Positions 1-11,363 of a stretch of DNA of 64,000 nucleotides are shown one piece after another (position 1 is the stretch's first letter; the number at the start of each line of letters is the position of its first letter). Source of the DNA: Acanthaster planci (taxonomy: Eukaryota > Echinodermata > Asteroidea > Valvatida > Acanthasteridae); NCBI RefSeq assembly GCF_001949145.1, contig NW_019091404.1:2096515-2160514 (forward strand), in the 5' to 3' direction. Both the position numbers and the translations under genes were made by a program. The notes under the pieces are model-generated. The model did not search any database, was not told where the DNA came from, and worked only from the letters and a program-made list of their open reading frames with translations.

Positions 1-135
1 AAACCGATTTTAAATTACAATCGAAAGTCGAGTAATATCGATTCATAGACGGACAGCACCTTAATACTTTCCTGCTGGGCTCAATTGAAACCTGTAAACT
101 AATAATTCACAATCGTATTTTCTTTTTTTCTTCAG

Positions 136-296
136 GAAGAGATATTCTTCATTTCTTACTCGTTTTCACCGAGAATCTTTAAACCCGGGGGAATCAAACA
201 CGAGAAGGTCTTTTCGTCACTTTCACTCACAGGAAAGACTGTGCCAAGGGGCATAGTAAATCAGCACCCATAGAACAGCCGTTGTGTACAGAAGAC
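136..296 (+). other. Probable 5' UTR part of the first coding exon of copy A
   Basis: A pyrimidine-rich tract ending in ttcttcag (AG at 134-135) looks like a splice acceptor 161 bp before the start codon. Copies B and C have comparable acceptors 72 and 108 bp before their start codons. I infer that a non-coding leader exon lies upstream of this window. Bases 1-135 would be the end of that leader intron and show nothing else. Confidence 0.5.
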
Positions 297-3200
297 ATGG
301 AACAGACGTTGGATTCAGGCAAGACTCCCATTGCAGTTGTCGGCATTGGTGAGTGAGCTGTCAAACATACTACAAGTACTTTCATCAAAACAAGGAAGAA
401 TGCAAATCTAGATTTGGCGCTTCTAGCGTAAAAGCAGCGTAACGCGGGGTTTGATATGCACCGTACCATCCATATCAATGCAAATGAATTCAGGCAGGAT
501 CTGATTAACGTTCCTTGGCATAACTTAGATTCTATCACTGACCCCAATGAACGTCTCTTTCTCTGGAGCGAGATGCATGGTTATGTTGTTATTAAGCATG
601 CTCCTTTTATGTCGAAACTAGTTAAGTTTCTCCAACAACCACCATGGTGGAGTGACGTTATTCAATCAACAATGCGTACGAGAGACAAACCCTCAAACAG
701 CGTCTCAGCCGAACCCCTGATGATACGCTGTTACCTGCTTACAAGAAAGCAAGAAACAAAGTGAACTATTTAATCAGGGCTGCAAAACAGAAATTCTGCA
801 GGTAAACTTTTCATGATGTCAACAATTCCAAAGCAATACGGGACATAGTCAAGTCGGCCAAGAACACAACTTCATCCGTGTGGCCCAAACTAAATAAAAA
901 TGTCTACCAGCACTACCTCATCTGATAGCCTGGATGTTAACAACATTGCAAATGACTTTAAAGCCATTTTGCCAGAGTCGGAGAAAATTTTACTAAAATT
1001 GCATTACTGTGTCGATGGCAGGAAGCAGGAGAGCGATCAGATTTTAGGATACTGCTGATGAATGATAAATTTGTTTTTAACCAACTTCTGAAAATGTCCA
1101 ACTCCAAATCTACTGGTTCAGATGGTATTTGTATTAAACTACAAGTGATAGAGATGTAGAAGCAATCAATACTAGTTTGTCAAGCCAAATGCATCCCATT
1201 TCTGAATGGATAAATGATAATCGGTTGGTTCTTAAAATAAACAAAACTGAAAGTATGTTGATTCGATCTCGTAAAAAGATTTCCTGTGCATTTGATCGGT
1301 TTTCTGTTGTGTGAAATCACACAAGCTTCCTGGTGTTCATTTTGATAGCTGCCTTTCATGGGAAACTCATGTTGAATACACGTTTGTGTGTTCTAAGCTT
1401 ACAGGGCGTCTTCACATATTAAATAAAATCAAATACCTCCTTCCCTTGAAAGCTAGAAAGGATTATTATACAGGACTAGTGCAACCACTTATTGACTATG
1501 GATGTACTGTCTGGGGCAACTGTAGGAAAGAATTAATACTTAAAATCCATGCATGTAATGATGAAACGATATGCCTGAAGTATACTAGATATTAGGGATG
1601 TCAGGCAAAGCTGTACAGTCCAACCTTTGGAAGAACTTGGCTGGTTACCTATTGGCATTCGAATTGAGTATTTTGAGACTCTGCAAATGTTCAATATTGT
1701 CCATGGTACTGTTCCTTTATATTTGAAGGACTTGTTTACTCTGGTCAAGAGGGTTCATACTAATCACACAAGAAACAATCAGGCTAACACTTTTTACACA
1801 CCAAGATATATGTCAGCCATGGGTCAGAGATCATTCAGCTACAGGGGTGCTACAATTTGGAACAAGCTGGGTGGGGAGTTTAAGGCCATTACGAATGTCG
1901 AAACATTTAAGCAGATGCTACTCAAGTGGCTACAACAAAATCTATACATTTGTGATTCTTTCGCCATGACCGTAATTTCTAGACGAATACACCTGTTCAG
2001 ATGTACATGAACTTTTATCTTGAATACCTTCCTTTCGTTGGTTTCCTCCATATGCAGCAAGGTATGAGACGGAGAACCCTCCCCCTTGCTTTGTGTTGGT
2101 CATTGTCTCGCAGGAATCTGGGGAATTCCTTTCAGACATCTTGGGGGGATGTGTTAAGTAACGATAGTCTGGAATGTGTATAGGGATTGGACATGTTGGG
2201 GGGGGACCCCTCGCTCTCATTTCTTGCTGGGTATATTTTCCTCGAGTGTTGACAGCAGAGTTTGTTAGAGCTGGGGGGGTCTACATTCCCTTGTTGCTTT
2301 AATCACCATTAATTCTATTTGTTTTTAATTAGGTGGTCCTTGTATATTACATTTGTGATACATGTTATGATGTTTTCAATAGCACACGTGTGTTTTTATA
2401 TTGATTTTCTTAATTATGCATGTTTATTGGAATATTTTTATAAGTTAATGTGCTGTGTGTTTTAATATGACCTTATTTAGTTGCACTTTTTTTATCATTT
2501 TAATATTGTTAGATGTACTTCCGGTACAGGTAAATTTCAATGTGTGATATATTTAGAATATGCAGACACAATCAATTTAAAAAACGAAATGTTTATTCAC
2601 ATAGAGTCATTGTTGATAGCATAAAAACGTGATTCACACTTTCGTTTACAATATTTATTAAACTATTGTGAATTTTCAAATCCAATCCAAGTACAACGAC
2701 ACATCTAGATTCCCCAAGTTTCCACAAAATATCCGAATGTCCAAAATTCACCATTCCGGTAAAATTTCACAAAATGCTTTTTACCGCGCTCAAATATCGG
2801 GAAATTTCTAAGCGAATACACTGCAGCCAAAATTGTCAAAAGTTAGAAGTGAAATATTGAGGAAATATTTCATTTCCTAAAACCTATTTGGATTATTTGA
2901 GCCTAAAATTAAAAACGTTTATTCACTTGTTCTTACACTGCAGGATGTCGCATGCCTGGAGGTGTCAACTCTCCCAAAGAATTCTGGGATGTCTTGGTTC
3001 GGGGTGACGACATGATCAGCGAGGTTCCTCCGGACAGATGGTCTTTAGAAACATTCCATGATCCTGATCAATCCAACCATAGTAAGATGGTGACAAGACG
3101 ATGTGGCTTCATCCATGACATCGACAAGTTTGACAACACTTTCTTCAAGCTTTCACCCCGAGAGGCAAGCTCCATGGACCCCCAGCAGCGCCACATCCTC

Positions 3201-6200
3201 GAGGTCACCTATGAGGCGTTTCAAGATGCAGGAATCGTCCCAAACACCTTAGGAGATTCCTGCGGTGTCTACATCGGTGTTGGCATGATGGATTATACCA
3301 TTATGCTAATGGACACGTCACTCATCAATCCCTACACTCATACAGGTGTGGCACATTCTGCAGTTGCCAACCGAATCTCATACGCCTTCGATCTCCGTGG
3401 ACCCTCTTACGCAGTTGATACTGCCTGTGCGTCATCCATGACAGCAATGCACAGTGCCTGCAATGCTATCTGGAACGGCGAGTGCACTGTTGCTGTTGCA
3501 GGAGGATGCAATAATCTCCTCATCCCTGAGGGCACCGTTGGTTTCAGCGCTTTGGGCGTCTTATCCCCTGAGGGAAAGTGCTGTCCATTCTCTGATACTG
3601 CTAAGGGCTATGTAAGAAGTGAAGGATGGGGTGTCTTCATCCTCAAGCCACTTGACTTGGCACAAGCCGACAACGACCATATCTACTCTGTCATCCGAGG
3701 GAGCGCTATTGCGGCGAATGGTTTCAGTAAGAGTCTAACGATGCCCTCAGCACCTGCTCAGGAAATGGTAATGAAGAATGCCTATAAAAAGTCTGGCGTT
3801 CCAATGTCCTCAGTGCAGTATGTAGAGGCACATGGTACCGGAACTCCAGTTGGCGATCCCATTGAAGCAAGTGCCATAGGCTCCACTTTCGGTCACCTGA
3901 AAGACGCTGCACTCAAGATAGGATCTGTGAAGAGCAACTTTGGACACAACGAGTGTGCTGCCGGGATCACAGCTGCCATTAAAGTGGCTCTCATGTTAGA
4001 GAGGAGCATGCTGGTGCCTACTATCAACTTCAGCAATGTCAACTCCAACATTGATCTCCAGGAACTCAACCTCCACGTCCAGACAAAAGTCGAGGCAATA
4101 AGACACAACCAAGATAATGAATACACCATTGGCCTCAATAGCTTTGGTTTCGCCGGAGCAGTTGCTCATATGATCTTCCAAAATGCGCCACAGTCAAAAA
4201 AAATGTCCAAGAACGTGGAATCTGCAGGCTGGAAGTTCGGTGATGAAAGAGTTGGTAGACCAGTCATCTTGCCACTTTCTGCAAAATCAGGAGAAGCTCT
4301 CAAGGATCTTGCTAAGAAGTGGGTGGATTTTGAATCTGACAACGATGCCCTCAGCGTGACATCATGGCAGGCAACTCGCAGAGAACATCATACCTACCGG
4401 ATGGCTGTCATTGCTGACTCCACTGCCTCTTGCAGACACAGCCTGAAGGGATTTCTTGAAGATGCTGGATCAGAGTCTGTAGTAACAGGAACAGCTCCTC
4501 AAGAAAAACCACGAGTCTGCTTTGTTTTCCCCGGCCAAGGGCAGCAGTGGGAGGACATGGGCCGCAAACTCTACAGAGCCGAGAGCGTCTTCCGGGACAC
4601 TGTCAACACTTGTGACAAAATCTTCAAGAAGATGTCTGGGTGGTCTCTACTGGAATGTTGTGGATTGTTCAACAGCCATTCTATTAATCTCGACACTTCA
4701 CCATACACGTCGGTAGAGAACGCCCTCAATCAAGTCGAAGTCATCCAACCTGCCATCATGTTCGTTCAGGTGGCACTCCTCCATCTCTGGCGACATTGGG
4801 GAGTGCGACCTGATGTTGTGGTAGGGCACAGCCTCGGCGAGATCTCCGCAGCTTACGCCAGTGGTGGACTGACCCTTGAGGAAGCTGTAGCCGTTATCTA
4901 TCACAGAAGTCACGAGCAAGCCAAGCAAGAGGGCACTGGTAGAATGGCAGCCCTACGGGCCACAAGGGAACAAGCAGAGAAGATCTGTCAGGAACACCAA
5001 AATCTCTACATAGCAGCAGTCAATGCACCTTGTGCAATTACTCTCGCTGGCAACCGAGATGTCATAGCTAGTGTAGTTGAACAAAATCCTGGAAAGGCTA
5101 AGCAGCTCCGAGTAACTTGCGCTTTTCATACTCCAGAGATGGATCCAATCAAAGAGCCATTCACTAAGGCCATGGAGGGTGTTGTTAAGAGTGAGCCTGG
5201 CAAGAGAGGTGTACCTTATTACTCAACTGTGACAGGTGAATACTATGATGGAAGTTTTGGCACTGAATACTGGTGGAGCAACATCCGAGGTACCGTACTC
5301 TTCCAGCCTGCTATTGAAGCTGTTTTGCAGGAGACGAAAGCCGATGTTTTCCTCGAGATTGCTGCCTCAAACACACTGCTGTCTTCTGTGAAACAGATCG
5401 CACGTGGTTTGGATCCCAAGCACCCTCCTGTTACTATCAACTCCAGCCTGCGGGGCAAAGACGATCTGAAAAGTATCCAGAGAGCAGTGGGAACCCTGTA
5501 TGCAAATGGGACTGAATTAGACTGGGCCGCAGTAACTCATGAATCGGCTGAGTGGACGCCGGTACCTACATATCCATGGCAACACCAGTCTTTTTGGTTG
5601 GAGACAGAGGAGAGACAGAAGCGTCGCCTTGGTTTCGATGATCGTACTTTCAAAGGGCAAAACGGTAACCTAACACTGGAGATGTTCCCCTTCTTGGCTG
5701 ATCACGTGATAGGCAACCGCATTGTCTTCCCTGGTGCCGGTTATATTGAGTACATGGCACAGATGGCTTTCGATGAAAACGAAAAACCGGCTTTTAAGAA
5801 CATCAATTTCACCCGTGTCCTGCCATGGCCTGAAGACTCAGACTCCAAAAAGGGAAACCTTAAGCTACGGATTGCAAAAGATGGAACAAGGATGCAAGTT
5901 ACCTGTGAAAGCAATCTGCACAGCAACGCTCTGATAGACGTCTCCAGCAAAGCAGATGATGAAGAGTGTCTTCCTCTTGAGAAGATAACAGAACGGTGCT
6001 CAACTGAGGTAACAAGTGAGGACTTTTACGCCAGGCTCCAAGACGTGGGTCTTTCCTATGGGCCTGCCTTCCAGATGGTGAATAAGATGTTTCTTGGTGA
6101 TGGTGAGGCACTTGCTGTACTGCATGCTGTCCCTGACAATAAGCAAAGAATCCAAGTGGCTCATCTGGACGCAACTTTCCAACTCGCTTTGTCTGCCGTG

Positions 6201-9200
6201 GGCCCCAACAGCACCATGTACCTCCCTGTTCACATCGACTCCCTTGAGATGTCCAGAGTGGCGGTTCCATCTGGAGACCCCATTATAGTCTACACCAGAA
6301 TCATCGACTGTGACAGTATGATCCTCACAGCTGACATTACCATGGCTACTGACCAAGGTAAAATCCTGGCAACTTTGAAGGGGTTCCAAGGACAAAACTT
6401 CAATGGCAACCAATCCGATGTTCCCATTGAGTCCTGTATCTATACTACCCACTGGCAAGCAGCCTCGACCAATACACTGTCTACAACAGTTCTCCAAGAG
6501 GTTTTTGGACAAAGCAATCTTTGTCGGGCTTATGAAGGTGAGATGGATGCAATTGGACGAGCAGAAGAAGTTCTTGATGATGTTGAGGGCGTGTGCGTGT
6601 CTTACATTCGAAATGCCCTTGATACAGTACCACCTGAGGAAAGGGCACAGGGTAAGAGCTACACAAAGTATATTCATCGGTTTCAGACCATTGCAAAAAA
6701 CACAGAGAGCAAAATCATCAAATACGAAGAGATCCCTGAAGTCATGAAGAAGATCCTCCACCATGTACCCGAGTTAGAATCAGAGATAAATCTAACAAAG
6801 ACACTTGGTGAGGCTTTACCTGACACTCTTCGTGACCCGCAGGTTGCCGTTCCCCTCATGTTTTGTCCTGAGGGGCTGGACCGTTACTTCTATGACTCAC
6901 TCAGCACAAGAATCTACTATAAAGCTGGGGCTAAAGCAGTTGTCAGGGCTGTTCGAGAAGCTGCCAAGCACAAAAAGGTGGTCCGTGTCCTGGAGCTTGG
7001 GGCTCGGATTGGAGGTTTGACTCGTTTCATCGTTGATCCACTGAAGGATTTGGGAACTGAAAAGAAAATGGAGTATGTCTTCACTGATGTGAGCGCCACC
7101 TTCTTCCAGCAAGCCCAGGGGAACCTCCAGGAGTTCCCCTTCATCCAGTACAAACAGCTAGACATTGAGAAGGACATCAGAGACCAAGCGTTTGTTCCTG
7201 GTAGCTTCGATGTCGTAGTCTGTCTCGACACTCTGCACGCGGCTGTAGATGTCCAGCGAAGTACGGCTTTCATGAGTGACCTTGTCAGTGCAAATGGGCT
7301 CATGTTCATCATGGAGGGAACCAACACACACTACCTGACTGAACTGTGGTTTGGGGCTCTTGATGTATGTTGGGTATTTGATGATTTTCGCAAGGAGCGC
7401 TGCTGGATGTCTCGCCAAGCCTGGCTGGAAACCATGAAGAAAGTTGGTTTCAGAGAAATCTCATCAGCATCCTCACCAAACGAATTCTTCCATTCTGTAT
7501 TTGTGGGAAGAAAGCCTTCAGTCCCAGAACAAAAAAGCAGAGAAATCATCCAACAGGACAAGTTGTTTATAGTTCGCGATGGCAACAACAGGTTCTCCTC
7601 TGAATTCCTTCCTCATTACCATGGCGAGGTTCAGATCAGCAACTTCTCTGAGGCCAAGTCTCTTGATCGTGTTTTCAGCGAGCACAATGATCCCCCAATG
7701 GAGGTGATGTATATCTACAGCAATCAGGACTCTAAGCTTCATGCTCTCTTGAAACTTTTTCAGGCAGTGGAATCATATCCGGATGTGGTCAAGCGCATGT
7801 GGGTGGTGACCAAAGGAGGGAACATGGACTTTTCCCTCCCAGATGGTTCGCTGGCTATCGGCTTGACTCGATCTGTCAGCAATCAGATTCCGGGAGTATC
7901 AATTTTCTCTGTGGATTTTGACCCTCAAAACTCTCTTGCAGAGAATGTCCAGGAGATGCTAAAGCTGATGAATGAAGCCAATCTGGGTGAAAGAGAGCTC
8001 AGTATCCGAAAGAAGGAAAGGTTTGTTCCCCGCATTGTACATGAAGATTTGAACAAGGGCGACATGATCCAGTCCACAAAATGGCGTGTAGAACAAGATG
8101 TAAGAGGCCAAGTTGCTAAAGGGACTTCCATCGATGACCTTGCCTTCCATGATGTCCATGATTTTGAAGTTCCACCAAAACATCTCAAGATTAAAGTCAA
8201 GGCAGCCCCTCTCAACTTCAAAGATATCATGATGGCACTCGGTCTTCTGGAAGGATTGGAAAGTGAGGCACGACCGTCCTTTGGCCTGGAATGTGCAGGA
8301 GTTGTGGAAGGGGTTACAGCCGGGGCACAGGGTTTCAAAGTTGGTGATGAGGTCATTGCATTTGGAAAGAGCTGTTTCGGTTCCCACGTCATTTGTGATG
8401 CAAGGTTGACTGCCTTGAAACCGGAAAATCTAAGCTTCATGGACAGCTCAAGTATCGGTGTGGTTTTTGTGACGGCATATCTTTGCTTGATCGAACGTGC
8501 CAACCTCAAGAAGGGTGAGACTGTCTTGATTCACTCAGCATGTGGGGGAGTAGGTCTAGCGGCAATTCAGATTGCTGAAATGACAGGCGCCAAGATCATC
8601 TGCACAGCGGGTACAGATGAGAAGAGGAGGTATCTGCAGAAGGAGCTTGGTATCGAGATGGTTAGCGATTCTCGATCATCCAGTTTTTATGATGATGTTG
8701 TGAAGTGGACCAACGGAAAGGGGGTGGATGTAATATTGAACTCCCTCTCTGGTAAGCTGCTTCAAATGGGTACATCCCTTCTGGCTCCTGGTGGAAGATT
8801 TTGCGAGATTGGTAAAAGGGACATCCTGCAGAGTTCCAATCTCCCCATGGGCTTCTTTCTCGAGAACAAGGTCTTTCATTCCTGCCAAGTGGATATCTTG
8901 ATGAAACACCAACCAGATGTTGTTCAGAATATCATGCAGAAGGTGGTTCACCTCTTTGAAGAAGACAAGCTCAAGCCCATTCCAGTCACAGTCCATCCCA
9001 TCAAGGAACTCAAGGAAGCATTCCGGATGATGTCCAAGGGCTCTCATATCGGCAAGATCGTGTTTGAAGTACCTGAAGATTTCCAGCCAAATGAACTGCA
9101 GCCCTCACTAAACCGATTCAGGCCAAACGCTACCTATATAGTCACTGGTGGATTCGGTGGCATCGGGCAAGCTCTCTCCAGATGGCTTTGTCAGAATGGT

Positions 9201-10516
9201 GCCAAAAATATTGTTCTCATTTCGCGAAGAGGGGCCAACAACTCAGCTGCTATGAGGACCGTGAGCTATCTTAAGCGCAACAAAGTGAACCTTCACGAGT
9301 TTTTACTGGACATATCTAGCAAAGAGAGTGTGAGAGCAATGTTGGAAAAGCTGCGCGATGACAAAAGCATTCCCCCAATTAAAGGTATCTTCCATCTAGC
9401 AGGTGTGATTGAAGAGGAAGATTTGTCCCAGATAACTTTCGATCAGATGTCCCGCATTCTGGGTGCCAAGGCAACAGGAGCCAAAATCCTCCATGAGCTG
9501 ACTCAAGAGGACCAACTTGACATCTTCTTCATGCTGTCTTCGATTTCCACTACCTGGGGACATCAAGCACAGCCTGTCTACTGCGCTGCTAATGCCTACC
9601 TTGACGCCTTGGCTGAAAAGAGACACAGCGGTGGACTGCCCGCTTTGTCGGTGCAGTTAGCTCCGATAAAAGGAGCCGGATATTTGGAAGACAAGGCGGA
9701 GACAGTCAAAATTATAGCCATGAAGGGAAACTACCAGCTGTATGTTGATGAGTTCCTTACAGTGCTGGGTCAGCTCTTGCCTCGGAGGGACCTGCCATGC
9801 GTCTGTCTAGCGAATATGGTATGTCAATTATATGTTCATGTAAAGAGGCTTTTGGGGAAGACTATTTCTATCAAAGTTTACCTTAAAATCCGCCACGAGG
9901 ATACAAAATTAATTTGAATATCATGCATTTAAAGAGTTCACTTTAAATGTCGACGAGAATAAAGTGATAGTGCATGTTACCTGTTTATCTATTCCACAAG
10001 GGAGCTACAAATTTAAGCAAAACAGCACTGTTCAGTAAAAACAGCCAAAGCAAAACACACACCACGATCTGTTTAGAACGCACTGAGGCATCCGCTTAAA
10101 TTAGACAGCGTTGTTTACCATGATAAGGTAAATAAAGTTGCTTTGACTTGTGTCCATTTTAAAAATTTGCTTACCTTCAGGACTGGGGAACGACACAGCA
10201 ATTCTGCTATAAGAACATGCTGAAATTCCACCACCTAGCAGAACATAACTCCAAGTCATCCAGTGGGGAGGACAGTTGCCTGGACGCTGCAGACCTGGAA
10301 GCCAGCGTTAAATCGAAGATGGCTGAACTGCTGTGCATGCCCGAGGAATCCATTGACGTCACTCAGCCCATGGTTAACTATGGCGTAGACTCTTTGGTTG
10401 CCTTGGAGATGGTAAACTGGGCGACAAATCACTTGGGGGTTACCATCTCTCAGCTGGACATCTTGGGTGGTATTACTACTGCTGCTCTGTTGGACAAAGC
10501 TGTAGAAACCAAATAA
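297..10516 (+). CDS. Highly reducing type I polyketide synthase, copy A (complete)
   Basis: Three exons: 297-348, 2944-9818 and 10181-10516 (GT/AG introns, phases 1 and 0), giving 2,420 residues. Predicted to build a reduced polyketide from malonyl units on its own ACP, probably in the cytosol. Visible domains: KS about 12-435 (Cys179 in DTACASS, His314 in EAHGTGTP, His352 in NFGHNE); AT about 540-850 (Ser647 in GHSLGE, CAFH specificity motif); DH about 925-1180 (His938, Asp1093 in HLDATFQ); methyltransferase about 1330-1510 (motif LELGARIGG); ER about 1730-2050 (NADPH motif CGGVGLAAIQ near 1883); KR about 2080-2260 (GGFGGIG, Ser2217, Tyr2230, Asn2234); ACP with Ser2380 in GVDSL. No thioesterase follows. 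The ATG at 297 (context gaagacATGg) was chosen because exon 1 then encodes the KS start TPIAVVGIG, completed by CRMPGG in exon 2. It is not animal fatty acid synthase, which ends in a thioesterase. The product is unknown. Confidence 0.93.
456..2010 (+). mobile_element. Degenerate non-LTR retrotransposon (jockey/CR1-like), internally deleted
   Basis: Three stretches read like a LINE ORF2 in the same orientation as the host gene. Bases 456-764 resemble the linker between endonuclease and reverse transcriptase. Bases 1140-1590 match the C-terminal reverse transcriptase region, with LPGVHFDSCLSWETHV, ARKDYYTGLVQPLIDYG and TVWGNC. Bases 1627-2010 match the terminal domain, with LGWLPIGIRIEYFETLQM and GQRSFSYRGATIWNKL. 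Frames change and stops intervene. The central polymerase segment with the catalytic aspartates is missing, apparently deleted near 1135, so the copy is dead. The clade is judged from motif style only. Confidence 0.82.
2050..2235 (+). repeat. Dispersed repeat, copy 1
   Basis: The segment around GAGACGGAG...ctttgtgttggtcattgt...ggattggacatgt recurs with point differences and small indels at about 14800-14975 in the same orientation. It follows the LINE remnant directly, so it may be the element's 3' tail, or a separate short element. Confidence 0.7.
9819..10180 (+). other. Intron 2 of copy A (phase 0)
   Basis: The donor GTATGT at 9819 follows the KR end (residues LANM) and the acceptor ttaccttcAG ends at 10180, just before the exon encoding DWGTTQQF and the ACP. 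Copies B and C have an intron at the same place (281 and 264 bp). The open frame runs about 100 bp into this intron by chance. Confidence 0.88.
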
Positions 10517-10909
10517 ATCTGAAAGTAAAAGAAAGAAATTCATTCTATTCGGCAAGGAAATCAATGGTGTACACTGTTAAAGAAAAATTAAGATGGAAGT
10601 AAAGAGGCATTAGTTTAGCTAACGATGCAGTATTCAAAGAAAAACTACTCAGATGGGGTAATGATAAGGCAGAATTAAACGAAATTACTAAAATTCCGAA
10701 TTGAAATGATATTGTTAAATAACTATCGCATGAATGATAACCAAAATTCAATGGCAAAACTTACAAAAAATGCAGTTCTTTATCAAAATACATGTACATT
10801 TACGGTGTTTGCACAGCTTGAACAAGGCAGAGGTAACGTCGGCATAAAATCTAGAGTTGCTATGAATTACAAAAAGCTAATACATTAGTCTCGGCCTATA
10901 AATTCTTGA

Positions 10910-10915
10910 AATAAA
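10910..10915 (+). terminator. Candidate polyadenylation signal for copy A
   Basis: AATAAA lies 394 bp after the stop codon. The 10517-11100 flank is AT-rich and otherwise empty. Poly(A) signals are common by chance in such sequence, so this assignment is tentative. Confidence 0.3.
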
Positions 10916-11220
10916 AATCTCAAAGTTAAATACTTTTTTCATTGAGAGTACATACATCTTAAGGACAGCTAAAATTATTCAATGCACTACCGTGACCCCT
11001 GTTGGCAGATATTTAAAAATCATCCCTTTGCAACAATTCACTTACGTATAGAATATAAAACTGTAAGTGATCACAGAATAATGAAAAAAAAGAAGAAAAC
11101 CTGTGTGACGACTTTCTTATAAGCACGTGTAATTTGGAGAGCTGTGAAATAATTGACTACAATAACCCGGAACACTTGTTGAGAATAGGCTTAAAATATT
11201 CTGTTGCATAACGTAAGGCC

Positions 11221-11345
11221 TTTTCACGCTAGAAAAATCTCGGGGTTGATGCATGGTTGACGCAGGGTTGAAAACTGGCGACGATTCACACTTGAAAATT
11301 TTCAACACCGCACGAACCCTGCGTCAATCCCGAGGTTGATTTCAA
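11221..11345. repeat. Imperfect inverted repeat next to the minisatellite
   Basis: A left arm around ctcggggttga...gacgcagggttgaaaa is mirrored by ttttcaac...ccctgcgtcaatcccgag, with arms of about 36 bp separated by a short AT-rich loop. It abuts the tandem 173-bp repeat block, and the two may form one composite element. Confidence 0.65.
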
Positions 11346-11363
11346 CCCCGGTTGCTATTGTTT

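Larger units (their letters stand above)
349..2943 (+). other. Intron 1 of copy A (phase 1)
   Basis: The donor GTGAGT at 349 and the acceptor cactgCAG at 2941-2943 interrupt the second glycine codon of the KS motif GIG. The same position is split in copies B (354 bp), C (1,084 bp) and D (2,025 bp). The intron is enlarged here by a LINE remnant and an adjoining repeat. Bases 2240-2943 are AT-rich with no recognised feature. Confidence 0.9.

Noticed and set aside
6000-6764. 254-codon open frame on the minus strand within copy A, and similar long minus-strand frames at 7925-8509 and 42854-43288
   Set aside because: They are antisense shadows of well-supported PKS codons, appear at matching positions in both paralogues, and have no recognisable domain.
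2944-9818. Bacterial contamination as the source of the PKS genes
   Set aside because: Spliced exon borders, GT/AG introns, repeats in introns, and eukaryotic LINE and SINE sequences in the same contig argue against it.
297-10516. Copy A as animal fatty acid synthase
   Set aside because: Domain order is similar, but the C-terminal thioesterase is absent, the KS has the DTACASS/EAHGTGTPVGDP signatures of PKS, and the exon structure is unlike FAS.
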